64,000 nt of DNA from Halorubrum salipaludis (GCF_002286985.1 NZ_NSKC01000002.1:248001-312000); one strand, 5' to 3'. Counted from the first letter of the stretch, positions 35,134-45,330 are shown. Notes: generated from the letters alone by a model not told the origin. Numbers and translations: made by a program.

Positions 35134-38100
35134 TCACTCCGCGGACGGGAGCACGAGCGTCACGGCCGTCCCCTCGCCGTCGACCCCGGGGCCGAACCGG
35201 ATCTCGCCGCCGTACGCCTCCACGACCCACGCGACGATCCACAGGCCGACGCCGGTGTTGTGCCTGAGCTGCGTCACTTCTCGCTCGCCGGTGATCACCT
35301 CGCGGACCGTCGCCGGGATCCCCGGGCCGTCGTCGGCGACCGTCACCCGCGTAACTCCGGCGTCCGGGTCGCGGTCGGCGGTCACCTCGACCCGCGGCGC
35401 GTCGCCGGCGTGGTCGACCGCGTTCTCGACGAGATGATCGAGCGCCGTCGCGAAGCGGCCGTCGCCGCGGACGGCGATCCCGTCGGGGACTCTCGTCCGG
35501 ATATCGGCGTTCGGTGCCCGCTCCGCGTGTCTCTCGACGACCTCGTCGGCCACGGGGCGGACGGCGATCGGGTCCGGGTCCGTGACGTACCCCTCCTCGA
35601 CCACGCGCCGGATCGTCGCGGCGCCCTCGGCGACGTCGACCAGTCGCTTGCCGGTCGCCTCGATCCGCCGGGCGTGGTCGCGGATCGTCTCGTCGGCGGT
35701 TTGCGCGGCGATCTCGCCGGCGAAGCCGAACACGACGTTCAGCTCGTTCCGGAGGTTGTGCCGGAGGATCCGGTTGACGATCCGCACGTACTGCTCGCGG
35801 CGCTTCCGGTCGGTGATGTCGGTGTAGATGCCGAACGCGCGCCGCGTCCCGCTCGCCTCGTAGGTGAAGCCGCGGAAGAGGAACTCCCGCGGGCCGTCGA
35901 CGGTCCGTCGCCGGATCTCCTCGGTGACGAAGCCGCGCTCGCGAAGCAGCGCGTCGAGCGATTCGGCGCCGAGCCCGCCGCGGCTCTCGTCGCCGCCCAG
36001 CCGCTCCTCGTCGATGTCGAGGGCGTCGATCGTCCGCCCCCGGAGGGCGGTCCCGTCGGCGCCGAACCGGTCCTCGAACGCCGGGTTGAGCCCGTCGATC
36101 ACCGTCTCGTCGTCGTCGAGGACGACCTCGATCACCGGGTCCGGGATCCGGTCGAACAGCCGCTGGAAGCGGTCGCGCTCCGCGGACAGCTCCGTCCGAG
36201 TCCGGCGGAGGTCGGTGACGTCCGACAGCGACGCGACGACGCCGTTCGTGCGCCCCGACAGGGCGGACAGCCGCAGCTCGCCGTGTCTCGCGCGCGACTC
36301 CCCCTCGCGTCGGAGCGTCAGGTCGACCGTCCGCGTCGCGTCGTCCCGGCGCTCGCCGTCGACCGCCGGGCCAGACAGCGACGCGATCGCGTCGCCGAGC
36401 CGCTCCCCGTCCGGCCCGGAGACGAGCCCGTCGAGCCGCCGTCCCGCGATGCCGGGGCCGTCCGCCGTGCGGGGGTCTCCCGGGTCGCGACCTCGCCGTT
36501 CGCGGTCTCGCGAGCCGATCCCGAACCACGCCGCGAACGACGCGGTCGCGTACGTGACGACGCCGTCGTCGTCGAGGACGCACACCATGTCGTCGACGTT
36601 CTTCAGGGCGTCCTCGTAGGTGTGAAGCCGCCGGCGGCGCTCGTTGGCGTCCATGGTGGCGACCGCGTTCGTCGCCAGCAGCTCGAGGACGGTGACGTCG
36701 CTCTCGTCGAAGGCGTGCGACTCGACGGACCCGACGATGAACACGCCGTGACTCCCGAGCGGGACGGCGACGAACGAGCGCATCCCGTGGTACTCCCGGT
36801 CGTCGTCTCCCGCCGACAGATCGTCTCTCGCCGGTCCCTCACCCCCCGCCGCGAGGTCGTCGCACACCCGGGTCTCTCCCCGCTCGAACACCCGTCCGGT
36901 GATCCCCTCGCCGGGGGGACGCGGCCCGCGGGAGGCGGCGAACTGCTCGCCGACCCCGTCGCTCGTGACGGCGAGCCGGAGCAGCCCGGCGTCGGGGTCG
37001 AACAGGCGCACGCCGCTTATCTGGTGGTCGAGGACCTCGTCGGCGGCCTCGACCAGCCGCCCCGCGACCCCCTCGGCGTCCCCCTCGCGCTGGATCCGCT
37101 CGACGGTGCCGAGGAGGCGTTCGAGCGTTCGCTCGCGGCGCTTCCGCTCCGAGGCGTCCGCGAAGAACACCGACAGCCCGTCCGGCGACGGGTACGCGGT
37201 CACCTCGGTCCACAGGTCCAGCGGCTCGTAATGCGCATCGAAGGAGACCGACTCCTGGGTCGCCATCGCCCGGCGGTAGCGCCCCTCGTACTCCGCTCCG
37301 AGCGCCGCCGGGAACTCCGTCCAGACGTCCTCGCCGATCAGCGCGTCGGGATCGCGGTCGAGCAGCGCGGCCGCCTTCCCGTTGACGTAGGTGAACCGCC
37401 AGTCGGCGTCGAGCGCGAAGAACGCGTCGTCGATGCGCTCTAAGGTGTTCTCGAACCGCTCGACCGCGGCCTCGCGTTCCTCGAGCGCCCTCTGCCGTTC
37501 GAGCGCCCGACCGAGCCACGCCGCGAGCAGCTCGACGAACGTCCGCTCCGACTCGTCGAACGGTCGGTCGCGACGCTCCGGGTCGAGGAAACACAGCGAC
37601 CCGAACACCTCGCCGTCGACGACGACGCGCCCGCCGACGTAGCTGCCGAACCCGAAGCGCTCGTAGGCCGGATCGCTGCCCAGCCCGGCGGCCTCGGGGT
37701 CGGTGAACGCGACCACGCCCTCACCGCCGCCGTCGTCCGTATCGCCTCCGGCTCCGCGGTCGCCCCGTATCGTCCGCCGGCAGTACGTCAGCTCCAGCGG
37801 GATCGATCCGTCGTCGTCGAGGGCGGTCGCCGAGAGCGACTCCAGGAGTCCCGCCCCGTCGCGGTACTGCCGGAGCCGGAGCCGGTCGCCGTCGACCCGG
37901 GAGGAGTAACCGATCGACAGTCCGAGGTGGTCGCGGCCGAGGTCCAGCAGCGCGTCGACCTTCTCCTCGAGGTCGGTTCCGCGGTCCGAGACGATCCGGA
38001 CGAACGGCTCGAGGAACCCGTCGCCGCGGTCGGCGGTCTGGGAGCGCTCCCTTCGATCGGCGGCCCCAACCCGGTCCGCGAGGGTCTCGCCGTCGGCCGC

Positions 38101-38472
38101 GAGCCGCCGGCCGGAGACGTATTCCACGCCCAGGCGGCTCGCGTCGATCGCGGCGTCGGGATCGTCGCGGACGGAGTACGCGAGGATCCGCGCGTTCGGA
38201 TAGCGCTCGCGGATCGTCTCGATCCTCACGGGCGCAGTTGCACGGCCGGCGCCGTGAGCCTCGCTGCCGTCGGAGGCGTCGCTTCCGCCGCGGTCGCTCT
38301 CGGCTCCGCCGTCCGACTCGGCGGCGCCTCGCAGGCGAACGATGACGACGGGCGGATCAGCGTCGACCCCTCGCTCGGCCGGCTCCCGGATCGTCTGCGT
38401 CCCCTCGGGGAGCGCCCCCCACGCGGCGTCCACCGGCTCGCCGACGTGAACTGACGGTTCCTCAGGTGTCAT
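35134..38472 (-). CDS. Multi-PAS/GAF sensor histidine kinase
   Basis: A 1112-residue cytosolic sensor with no membrane segment. In rough order: a degenerate receiver-like region (RILAYSVRDDPDAAIDASRLGVEYV, 70-120), GAF (about 160-320), PAS (340-465; FFALDADWRFTYVN), GAF (470-620; SFVAVPLGSHGVFIVG), PAS (625-760), PAS (765-890; NPAFEDRFG), then the dimerisation helix with RHNLRNELNV and the ATPase with DDGPGIP and VGLWIV. There is no receiver or HTH partner next to it. Start ATG 38472. Signal unknown; redox, light or gas are usual for such proteins. Confidence 0.9.
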   Translation of the reverse strand: MTPEEPSVHVGEPVDAAWGALPEGTQTIREPAERGVDADPPVVIVRLRGAAESDGGAESDRGGSDASDGSEAHGAGRATAPVRIETIRERYPNARILAYSVRDDPDAAIDASRLGVEYVSGRRLAADGETLADRVGAADRRERSQTADRGDGFLEPFVRIVSDRGTDLEEKVDALLDLGRDHLGLSIGYSSRVDGDRLRLRQYRDGAGLLESLSATALDDDGSIPLELTYCRRTIRGDRGAGGDTDDGGGEGVVAFTDPEAAGLGSDPAYERFGFGSYVGGRVVVDGEVFGSLCFLDPERRDRPFDESERTFVELLAAWLGRALERQRALEEREAAVERFENTLERIDDAFFALDADWRFTYVNGKAAALLDRDPDALIGEDVWTEFPAALGAEYEGRYRRAMATQESVSFDAHYEPLDLWTEVTAYPSPDGLSVFFADASERKRRERTLERLLGTVERIQREGDAEGVAGRLVEAADEVLDHQISGVRLFDPDAGLLRLAVTSDGVGEQFAASRGPRPPGEGITGRVFERGETRVCDDLAAGGEGPARDDLSAGDDDREYHGMRSFVAVPLGSHGVFIVGSVESHAFDESDVTVLELLATNAVATMDANERRRRLHTYEDALKNVDDMVCVLDDDGVVTYATASFAAWFGIGSRDRERRGRDPGDPRTADGPGIAGRRLDGLVSGPDGERLGDAIASLSGPAVDGERRDDATRTVDLTLRREGESRARHGELRLSALSGRTNGVVASLSDVTDLRRTRTELSAERDRFQRLFDRIPDPVIEVVLDDDETVIDGLNPAFEDRFGADGTALRGRTIDALDIDEERLGGDESRGGLGAESLDALLRERGFVTEEIRRRTVDGPREFLFRGFTYEASGTRRAFGIYTDITDRKRREQYVRIVNRILRHNLRNELNVVFGFAGEIAAQTADETIRDHARRIEATGKRLVDVAEGAATIRRVVEEGYVTDPDPIAVRPVADEVVERHAERAPNADIRTRVPDGIAVRGDGRFATALDHLVENAVDHAGDAPRVEVTADRDPDAGVTRVTVADDGPGIPATVREVITGEREVTQLRHNTGVGLWIVAWVVEAYGGEIRFGPGVDGEGTAVTLVLPSAE

Positions 38473-38882
38473 ACCCCTCGCCCGCGGATCGGTGCGCACG
38501 AGCGGTCGGCCGTCCGCGGAGCGTCCTCCGCACCGGACGCACCGGTCGCCGCCGGCACCCGTTCGGTCCTGTCACTCACGCGACTACGACCGCCGTTATA
38601 ATAACCGTTCGCTCGAATTCTCAGGGCAGACAAACTCGATTTTGAGATGCGAGGAGACGGGATATATTACCGAACAAACATATCTGCTATCGGTTCCGGA
38701 TCGATCCGATTGCCGTCACGCGATTTACGCGACTCGGGATTTGTCGGTACAGGAGCGGGCCGGGCGCGATTGTGAACGACGAGAAGACGATCGCTCGCTA
38801 CGCTCGCGCTGCGACTTCTCTACTTCAAATCGCTTCCGTCAGGTTCCGTCACCGCATCGCTGTCGCTCTGCGGTTTGGAACA
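38473..38882. other. Intergenic region with a tRNA-Lys end repeat
   Basis: The 410 bases hold no supported gene. GGGCCGGGCGCGATT at 38757-38771 is an exact copy of the first 15 bases of the tRNA-Lys 3' end at 38884-38898, followed by TGAAC after one extra base. The stretch at 38660-38700 is AT-rich. Confidence 0.6.
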
Positions 38883-38956
38883 CGGGCCGGGCGCGATTTG
38901 AACACGCGACCGACGGATTAAGAGTCCGTCGCTCTCCCTAACTGAGCTACCGGCCC
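38883..38956 (-). tRNA. tRNA-Lys (anticodon CTT)
   Basis: A 74-base minus-strand cloverleaf. Acceptor GGGCCGG / CCGGCCC with discriminator G; anticodon arm ACGGA / TCCGT around the loop CTCTTAA, anticodon CTT for AAG codons; T loop TTCAAAT. No intron, no encoded CCA. A 15-base copy of its 3' end lies 127 bases away in the same orientation. Confidence 0.95.
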
Positions 38957-39116
38957 TCATCCAACCGTATCCCCGTCGACGTAAAAGGCCTTTTCATTCG
39001 CCGGCGCGGGTCGCGTCTTCCGGTCAAAAATTCGACCGAAGAAGCCGGGATAACCGGATGGTGTAGTCGCGCCCATGGGAAACCGTTATCAACGCCCGTT
39101 GTGTATCACATGTCGT

Positions 39117-40175
39117 ATGTCAGACAACCCAATCAGCGAACGGATCGACCGGCGGACGCTCCTCCGCGGGGCGGCCGCGGCCGGCGTCGTCGGCATCGCC
39201 GGCTGTTCGGATAACGGTGGCGACGGCTCCGACGGATCCGACGGCGAAGACGGCAGCGACGGAATGGACGGCGACGACGGCTCCGACGGATCCGACGGCG
39301 AAGACGGCGGGAGCAACGACGTCATCCGCTGGCACGCCGGCGGCACGGGCGGGACCTACTTCCCGCTGTCCGGCGAGTTCGAGGGGATCATCGAGGACAA
39401 CACCGACTACCCGGTCGAGGTCTCCTCGACGGGCGCGTCGGTCGAGAACGTCGGCAGCCTCGGAAACGGCGACGCCGACTTCGCGCTCATCCAGAACGAC
39501 GTCGCCTACTTCGCCCGCAACGGCGAGGGGCTCGACGCGTTCGACGGTTCTCCGGTCGAAAACCTCCGCGGCGTCGCGACGCTGTACCCGGAGACGATCC
39601 ACGTCCTCCTCAACCCCGAGTCGGACGTGAGCTCGCTGTCCGACCTCGAGGGCATGCGCGTCAACACCGGCGACCTCGGCAGCGGGACGCAGGTGAACGC
39701 GCTCCAGATCCTCGAGTCGGCGGCCGGCCTCACGACCGACGACTTCGACGAGCAGAACACCGACTTCACGCAGGCGGCCAACCAGCTCCGCGACGGCGAC
39801 GTCGACGCGGCGTTCGTCGTCGGCGGGTGGCCCGTCGGCGCGGTCGAAGAGCTCGCGACGACCACGGACGTTGAGATCCTCAACATGTCCGACGAGGAGC
39901 GGCAGGCGGCCCGCGACGACGCCTCGTGGTTCGCGGACGACACGATCCCCGGCGGCACCTACGAGGGCATCGACGAGGACGTCGACACCGTCTCCGTGCA
40001 GGCGATGATCGCGACGCGGTCCGAGTACTCCGCCGACGCGGTCGAGGCGGTCACCGAGGCCATCTTCGAGAACCTCGGCGAGCTGTCGATCAAGACGGAC
40101 TTCATCAGCGCCGACTCCGCGCAGGACGGGATGTCGATCGAGCTGCACGAGGGCGCGGCCCGCTACTTCGAGTAA
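39117..40175 (+). CDS. TAXI-type TRAP transporter solute-binding lipoprotein
   Basis: A 352-residue secreted binding protein. The signal is Tat type with RRTLLRGAAAAGVVGIAGC, so it is probably lipidated at Cys29 and held on the outside of the membrane. A Gly/Asp/Ser-rich tether follows. The mature domain shows the TAXI features WHAGGTGGTYFPLSGEFEGI, STGASVENV, NTGDLGSGTQVNALQIL and AAFVVGGWP. It delivers a carboxylate-like ligand to the fused permease two genes on. Start ATG 39117. Confidence 0.93.
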   Translation: MSDNPISERIDRRTLLRGAAAAGVVGIAGCSDNGGDGSDGSDGEDGSDGMDGDDGSDGSDGEDGGSNDVIRWHAGGTGGTYFPLSGEFEGIIEDNTDYPVEVSSTGASVENVGSLGNGDADFALIQNDVAYFARNGEGLDAFDGSPVENLRGVATLYPETIHVLLNPESDVSSLSDLEGMRVNTGDLGSGTQVNALQILESAAGLTTDDFDEQNTDFTQAANQLRDGDVDAAFVVGGWPVGAVEELATTTDVEILNMSDEERQAARDDASWFADDTIPGGTYEGIDEDVDTVSVQAMIATRSEYSADAVEAVTEAIFENLGELSIKTDFISADSAQDGMSIELHEGAARYFE

Positions 40176-40176
40176 C

Positions 40177-40698
40177 GTGGCGCTCCGGTCGCGACTCCCG
40201 TCGGGTCGGCGCGGAACCGCCCTGGCCGCGGTCGCCCTCGTGGCGGTCCTCGCGGCCACCACGGGGGCGGCGTTCGCCGTGGGGGCGGTCGACACCGTCG
40301 CCGGCGGCCCGACGCTGGTCGTGACCGACGAGCGCGGCACCGAGCTGGTGACGGCCCCGGTCTCCGACGAGACCGAGATCGTCATCGAGTATACGCACAG
40401 CGTCGAGAAGACGACCGTCCGCGACGTGTACGCCCCGAGAGACGGTGAGCTGGTGATGACTCGAATGGAGTTCAGCTCGTTCGGGGCCGGGCTCCCGTCG
40501 CAGGCGGACGTGACGGAGCGCGACGGCCGGTACGTCTTTGAGCCCCCGTCCGAATCGTACGCGACGCTGCACCTCAAGACGGGCACCGTCGCCGATCACG
40601 ACCTGATCGTCGGCGACGAGCGGTACGACATCGCGGGGATGACCGACGGCGGCGCGGTCGATCTGACGGTCGAGCGGCGGGTGGCGCCGGGGCTGTAG
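40177..40698 (+). CDS. DUF1850 protein of the TRAP cluster
   Basis: A 173-residue exported or membrane-anchored protein. It has one N-terminal hydrophobic segment (TALAAVALVAVLAATTGAAFAVG) and the core pattern IVIEYTHSVEKTTVRDVY and MEFSSFGAGLPS, which I recognise as DUF1850. This family is often located between TAXI binding proteins and TRAP permeases. The GTG start lies 1 base after the previous stop, so it is co-translated. Role unknown. Confidence 0.85.
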   Translation: MALRSRLPSGRRGTALAAVALVAVLAATTGAAFAVGAVDTVAGGPTLVVTDERGTELVTAPVSDETEIVIEYTHSVEKTTVRDVYAPRDGELVMTRMEFSSFGAGLPSQADVTERDGRYVFEPPSESYATLHLKTGTVADHDLIVGDERYDIAGMTDGGAVDLTVERRVAPGL

Positions 40699-40762
40699 CC
40701 GTCGTCGCACCCGCCGGGCGCGGAGACCGAGGCGAGACAGGACACGAGAGGGTGACACAACT

Positions 40763-43471
40763 GTGACGACGAACACATCAGACGGGATCGAACCGGACGC
40801 GGAAGGAACCGAAGCGGCCGACCAGGTATTCGAGGAGATCGACAACCGACGCTCGCTGACGGGCGTCGCGCTGGTCGCCGTCGCGCTCGTCGGGATCGCC
40901 TTCTCGGCGTACCAGCTGTGGCTCGGCGCCAGGGGGTTCGTCTTCGAGTTCACGATCCCGGGGCTCACCACGGTGCGGCTCGGCTCGCTCTCCTCGCTGC
41001 AGGTGCGCGCGATCCACGTCAACTTCGCGCTCGTGATGGCGTTCCTCCTCTTCCCGGGATCGACAGGCAACGGGGCGATCACGGGGCGGCTCGCCGCGCT
41101 CCCCTCGATCGCACGGGACCGGTTTGGCGACTCGCCGGTGACGAGAGCCGCCGAGGGGATCCGCCGAGGGATCTGGTGGCTGTTCGTCGACGAGGAGTCG
41201 ACTCGGATCGCGCCGTCGGACCTCGCGTTGGTCCTCCTGTCGACGTTCCCGACCGCCTACTACCTCACCCAGTACGACGAGATCACGGACATCATCCGGG
41301 TCCGGGGACTCGCCGGCGCCGGCACGCTCGGCGAGGTCGTCCCGTGGCTCTCGGCCGCGGAGGTCGGCTTCCTCGCCGAGTACAGCCTCGCGTACCTGAT
41401 GGGCGTGCTCGCCATCCTGCTCGTGTTGGAGGCGACGCGACGGGCGCTCGGCCTGCTGCTCACGCTGCTCGTGAGCCTCTTCCTCCTGTACGCCAAGTAC
41501 GGGTACCTCCTGCCGCGCGACCTGCCGGTGGCGCAGACGTTCGCCACCTCCGAGCTGCGGTGGAACCAGATCGTCCAGAACCTCTGGTACACGGTCGAGG
41601 GGATCTTGGGCGTCCCCGTCGGCGTCTCCGTGCGGTTCATCTACATCTTCATCCTGTTCGGGGCGTTCCTAGAGATGTCCGGCGCCGGGAAGTGGTTCAT
41701 CGACCTCGCGTACTCGATCACGGGCACCCGGAAGGGCGGTCCGGCGAAGGCGAGTGTCGTCGCCTCCGGGTTCATGGGGATGCTCTCCGGCTCCTCAGTC
41801 GCGAACACGGTGACCACCGGGGCGCTGACGATCCCCCTGATGAAACGCTCCGGCTACTCGCCTGAGTTCTCCGGCGCGGTGGAGTCGTCCGTCTCCTCCG
41901 GCGGGCAGATCCTCCCGCCGGTGATGGGAGCGGCCGCGTTCCTCATCGTCGAGTACACGGGGACGCCGTTCCGCGACGTGGTCATCGCCGCGACGCTGCC
42001 GGCCATCGCCTTCTTCTTCGGGATGTGGGTGATGGTCCACTTCGAGGCCGCCAAACACGGGATCGGCGGGCTGAGCCGGTCCGATCTGCTCGATCTGGGA
42101 CCGCACATGCGGCGCGGGTGGTTCTACCTCGTCCCGCTCGGGCTCCTCCTGTACTACCTCGTGATCGCCCGGCTCTCCGTGGGCCGCGCCGGGTGGCTCA
42201 CGATCATCGCGACCGTGGCGCTCATCTCGATGGTCGCCGCCTACAACGAGCGGACGGGTCCGTACCTCGTCGGCGCCGTCGCGGCCGGCTACGCCCTGTT
42301 CGCCATCTCGCTGGCCTCGCTCGGGGTGACGCCGATCGAGCTGGCGTACGGCGCCGACGCCGCCGAGTACGGCGTGACGGGAGCCCTCGGCGAGGCGCTC
42401 TCCTCCCTGCCGACGATCATCACGGCGATCAGCGTCGCCTTCCTCCTCGCCGACCCGCGCGGGGACGCGCCCCTGCTCGACCTCGACGACGACGTGGTCG
42501 ACGCGGCGACCTGGTTCGACGATCGGACCGGCTTCGAGGTCGCATCGTCGCGGGCGGGACAGTTCGGATCGTTCGTGCTGAAGGCGATGGACTCCGGCGC
42601 GAAGACCGCGACCATCGTGGTCGTCGCGGTCGCCGCCGCCGGGATCATCCCCGGCGTCATCGGGATCACCGGGCTCGGCGGGAGCCTCCGTGCGCTCATC
42701 ATCAGCGTGAGCGGCGGGTCGCTCGTCCTCCTGTTGATCCTCGCCGGACTCGCGGCCGTGATCGTCGGCATGGGAATGCCAACGACGGTGATGTACATCA
42801 TCATCGTCGTGCTGCTCGGTCCCGTCCTCCCCGAGTTCGGGATCGCGATCTTGGCGGTCCACCTGTTCGTCCTCTACCTCGGGCTGATGGCCGACGTGAC
42901 CCCGCCCGTGATGGTCGCCGCGTACGCGGCGGCCGGCATCGCGAAGTCCGACCCCTTCGAGACCGGGAAACAGGCGTTCCTCCTCTCGCTGAACAAGATC
43001 CTCGTTCCGTTCGCGTTCGTGTTCTCCCCCGGGATCCTGCTGCTCCGCACGACCGACGGGCAGGGATCGATCCTGACCGGTGCCGACGTCTCCGACCTCG
43101 GCTTCTTCCTACCGGAGGTCGTTGCGCCGGTCGTCGCGGTGTTCGCCGGCGTGTACGCGCTCGGCGTCGCGATCATCGGCTACTACCACACGGACGTGCG
43201 GGCCGGGGCGCGCGTCTCGCTCATCGCGGCCGCGGTGTTGCTGTCGGTCCCCGGCATGGTGCTGTTGCCGGCCAGCGCCGCGTTCGGGCTCGTCGGGATC
43301 GACGTCGCGCTGTACTCGGTCACCAACGAGCTCGTCGCCCGCGGCGTCGGCGGCGCGCTGCTCGTGGTCGGCCTCGTCCGCAACCGCCGGCGGGCGGGCG
43401 GCGAGGAGGGAGACGACGCCGGGTCGGACCGGCGCGAGCGGCCGGACTCTCAGACGGCGGCCTCGCAGTAG
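40763..43471 (+). CDS. TRAP transporter fused permease (DctQ-DctM type)
   Basis: A 902-residue polytopic membrane protein with about 18 hydrophobic segments. The small (DctQ-like) part comes first, then the large (DctM-like) part with GFMGMLSGSSVANTVTTGALTIPLMKR split across the signature, and later GMGMPTTVMYII and the PPVMVAAYAAAGIAK segment. It imports the ligand of the upstream TAXI protein, driven by an ion gradient, probably sodium. GTG start. The C-terminus is a charged cytosolic tail. Confidence 0.92.
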   Translation: MTTNTSDGIEPDAEGTEAADQVFEEIDNRRSLTGVALVAVALVGIAFSAYQLWLGARGFVFEFTIPGLTTVRLGSLSSLQVRAIHVNFALVMAFLLFPGSTGNGAITGRLAALPSIARDRFGDSPVTRAAEGIRRGIWWLFVDEESTRIAPSDLALVLLSTFPTAYYLTQYDEITDIIRVRGLAGAGTLGEVVPWLSAAEVGFLAEYSLAYLMGVLAILLVLEATRRALGLLLTLLVSLFLLYAKYGYLLPRDLPVAQTFATSELRWNQIVQNLWYTVEGILGVPVGVSVRFIYIFILFGAFLEMSGAGKWFIDLAYSITGTRKGGPAKASVVASGFMGMLSGSSVANTVTTGALTIPLMKRSGYSPEFSGAVESSVSSGGQILPPVMGAAAFLIVEYTGTPFRDVVIAATLPAIAFFFGMWVMVHFEAAKHGIGGLSRSDLLDLGPHMRRGWFYLVPLGLLLYYLVIARLSVGRAGWLTIIATVALISMVAAYNERTGPYLVGAVAAGYALFAISLASLGVTPIELAYGADAAEYGVTGALGEALSSLPTIITAISVAFLLADPRGDAPLLDLDDDVVDAATWFDDRTGFEVASSRAGQFGSFVLKAMDSGAKTATIVVVAVAAAGIIPGVIGITGLGGSLRALIISVSGGSLVLLLILAGLAAVIVGMGMPTTVMYIIIVVLLGPVLPEFGIAILAVHLFVLYLGLMADVTPPVMVAAYAAAGIAKSDPFETGKQAFLLSLNKILVPFAFVFSPGILLLRTTDGQGSILTGADVSDLGFFLPEVVAPVVAVFAGVYALGVAIIGYYHTDVRAGARVSLIAAAVLLSVPGMVLLPASAAFGLVGIDVALYSVTNELVARGVGGALLVVGLVRNRRRAGGEEGDDAGSDRRERPDSQTAASQ

Positions 43472-43531
43472 GTCCGGGCCCCCGCGCGGAGAGCGCACTC
43501 GTTAAGTGTCGTCCCGCGGAAATCACGGGCA

Positions 43532-44995
43532 ATGAGTAGTGGGGCATCCGGATCGGCGCGAACGCGATACGCCATCCTCGGCTGTGGGAGCGTCGGGCAC
43601 GCCGTCGCGGAGGACCTGACCGGCCGCGGCAAGGACGTGCTCATCCTCGACCGCGACGAGAGCCGCGTCGAGGCGCTCCGCGACCAGGACCTCAACGCCC
43701 GCGTGCAGGACATCGCCGACCCGGACGTGATCGAGGCGCTCGACGACCGGGACATCGTGTTAATCTTAGCGAGCGACGTCGAGGCCAACAAGGCGGCCGT
43801 CTCGGCGGTGCGCGACACCGGCGGCGACCACTACGTCGTCGTCCGCGCCTCGGACCCCGTCAGCGAGGACGAGCTGCGCGAGCGCGGCGCCGACGTGGTG
43901 ATCAACCCCTCGACGGTGATCGCCGACAGCGCGCTCCAGTCGCTCGAGACCGGCGAGCTGGAGTACATGGCGCGCCAGCTCGCGGAGATAATCGAGGGCG
44001 GCGACGGGCGGATGGCAATCTTGACCCACGACAACCCGGAGCCGGACTCAATCGCGTCGGCGACCGCGCTCCAGGCCATTGCCGGCGCGTTCGGCGTCGA
44101 CGCCGATATCCTCTACACCGGCGACGTGGGCCACCAGGAGAACCGGGCGTTCGTCAACCTTCTCGGGATCGACCTGGTGGCGCGCTCGGAGGCGCCCGAC
44201 CTCTCGGAGTACGGGACGGTCGCCGCGGTCGACCTGGCGAAGTCCGCCGAGGACGGCTTCGACTTCGACGTCGACATCGACATCTACCTCGACCACCTGG
44301 AGGCGGAGGTCCCCTTCGACGCCCGGTTCGTCGACGTGCGGACCAACGTCTCCTCGACGTCGACGATCCTCACGAAGTACCTCCAGGAGTTCGACCAGTC
44401 GCCGACGGAGGCGGTCGCGACCGCGCTCCTCTACGGGATCCGCGCCGAGACGCTCGACTTCAAGCGGGACACGACGCCCGCGGACCTGACGGCGGCCGCC
44501 TACCTCCACCCGTTCGCGAACCACGACACGCTCGAGCAGGTGGAGTCGCCGTCGATGAGCCCCGAGACGCTGGACGTGCTCGCAGAGGCGATCCAGAACC
44601 GCGAGGTGCAGGGGAGCCACCTGTTCTCGACGGCGGGGTTCATCAGGGACCGCGAGGCGCTCGCCCAGGCGGCCCAACACCTCCTCAACCTGGAGGGGAT
44701 CACGACGACGGCCGTGTTGGGGATCGCCGACGACACCATCTACCTCGCGGCGCGCTCGAAGGACATCCGGCTGAACATCGGCAACGTCCTCGACGAGGCG
44801 TTCTCCGAGATGGGCGACGCCGCGGGCCACTCGACGCAGGGATCGTTAGAGATCCCGCTCGGCATCTTCACCGGGATCCAGTCGAGCGGCGACAACCGCG
44901 ACACGCTGCTCCACCTCACCGAGGAGGCCGTCCGCCGGAAGCTGTTCGACGCGCTCGGCGTCGAGGGCGGCGGCGAGGGCGGCAACGGGTCGTGA
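43532..44995 (+). CDS. TrkA-N/DHH phosphoesterase-like fusion protein
   Basis: A 487-residue two-part protein. Residues 10-150 form a Rossmann TrkA-N (RCK) domain with ILGCGSVGHAVAEDL, a likely nucleotide sensor. Residues 160-480 resemble the DHH/DHHA1 phosphoesterases: THDNPEPDSIASATAL carries motif I, AAVDLAKS motif II, and YLDHLEAEV stands where DHH motif III belongs, with Leu for the second His. Such proteins in other archaea may act on cyclic di-AMP or nucleotides. Activity here is uncertain because of the altered motif. Confidence 0.82.
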   Translation: MSSGASGSARTRYAILGCGSVGHAVAEDLTGRGKDVLILDRDESRVEALRDQDLNARVQDIADPDVIEALDDRDIVLILASDVEANKAAVSAVRDTGGDHYVVVRASDPVSEDELRERGADVVINPSTVIADSALQSLETGELEYMARQLAEIIEGGDGRMAILTHDNPEPDSIASATALQAIAGAFGVDADILYTGDVGHQENRAFVNLLGIDLVARSEAPDLSEYGTVAAVDLAKSAEDGFDFDVDIDIYLDHLEAEVPFDARFVDVRTNVSSTSTILTKYLQEFDQSPTEAVATALLYGIRAETLDFKRDTTPADLTAAAYLHPFANHDTLEQVESPSMSPETLDVLAEAIQNREVQGSHLFSTAGFIRDREALAQAAQHLLNLEGITTTAVLGIADDTIYLAARSKDIRLNIGNVLDEAFSEMGDAAGHSTQGSLEIPLGIFTGIQSSGDNRDTLLHLTEEAVRRKLFDALGVEGGGEGGNGS

Positions 44996-45057
44996 TCGGA
45001 TCGCCGGAGCGATTTTCTTCCCCCGGGCCGTAATCGGAGCCAACAGGGACTCCAAGC

Positions 45058-45276
45058 ATGTACGTCCCCGAGGACCCCCCGGAGACCTGTCCCGCCTGCG
45101 GCGACCCGTACGCGTCGGTGTCGCGACACGACGACGGGTTCGTCGTCAACTTACTCGACAACGAGCGGTACCGACGCGTGTGTTTCCACCCGGTCGACCC
45201 GGACGCCGACCCGGGGGCCGCGTTCGACTGCTTCCACCACACGCACCGACAAGCCGGGAGCTCCGCGGGGGAGTGA
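45058..45276 (+). CDS. Small CPxCG-type zinc-binding protein
   Basis: A 72-residue protein with CPACGDPY near residue 11, then VCFHPVD and FDCFHHTH. The pattern of four cysteines and nearby His residues suggests a zinc site. No recognisable family beyond haloarchaeal small zinc-finger proteins. It lies 62 bases after the DHH protein in the same direction. Confidence 0.7.
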   Translation: MYVPEDPPETCPACGDPYASVSRHDDGFVVNLLDNERYRRVCFHPVDPDADPGAAFDCFHHTHRQAGSSAGE

Positions 45277-45330
45277 CGGGGGAGAAAATCGGCATCGAAG
45301 GCCGAGCGCCCGGCGATCGATGACGCCGCG

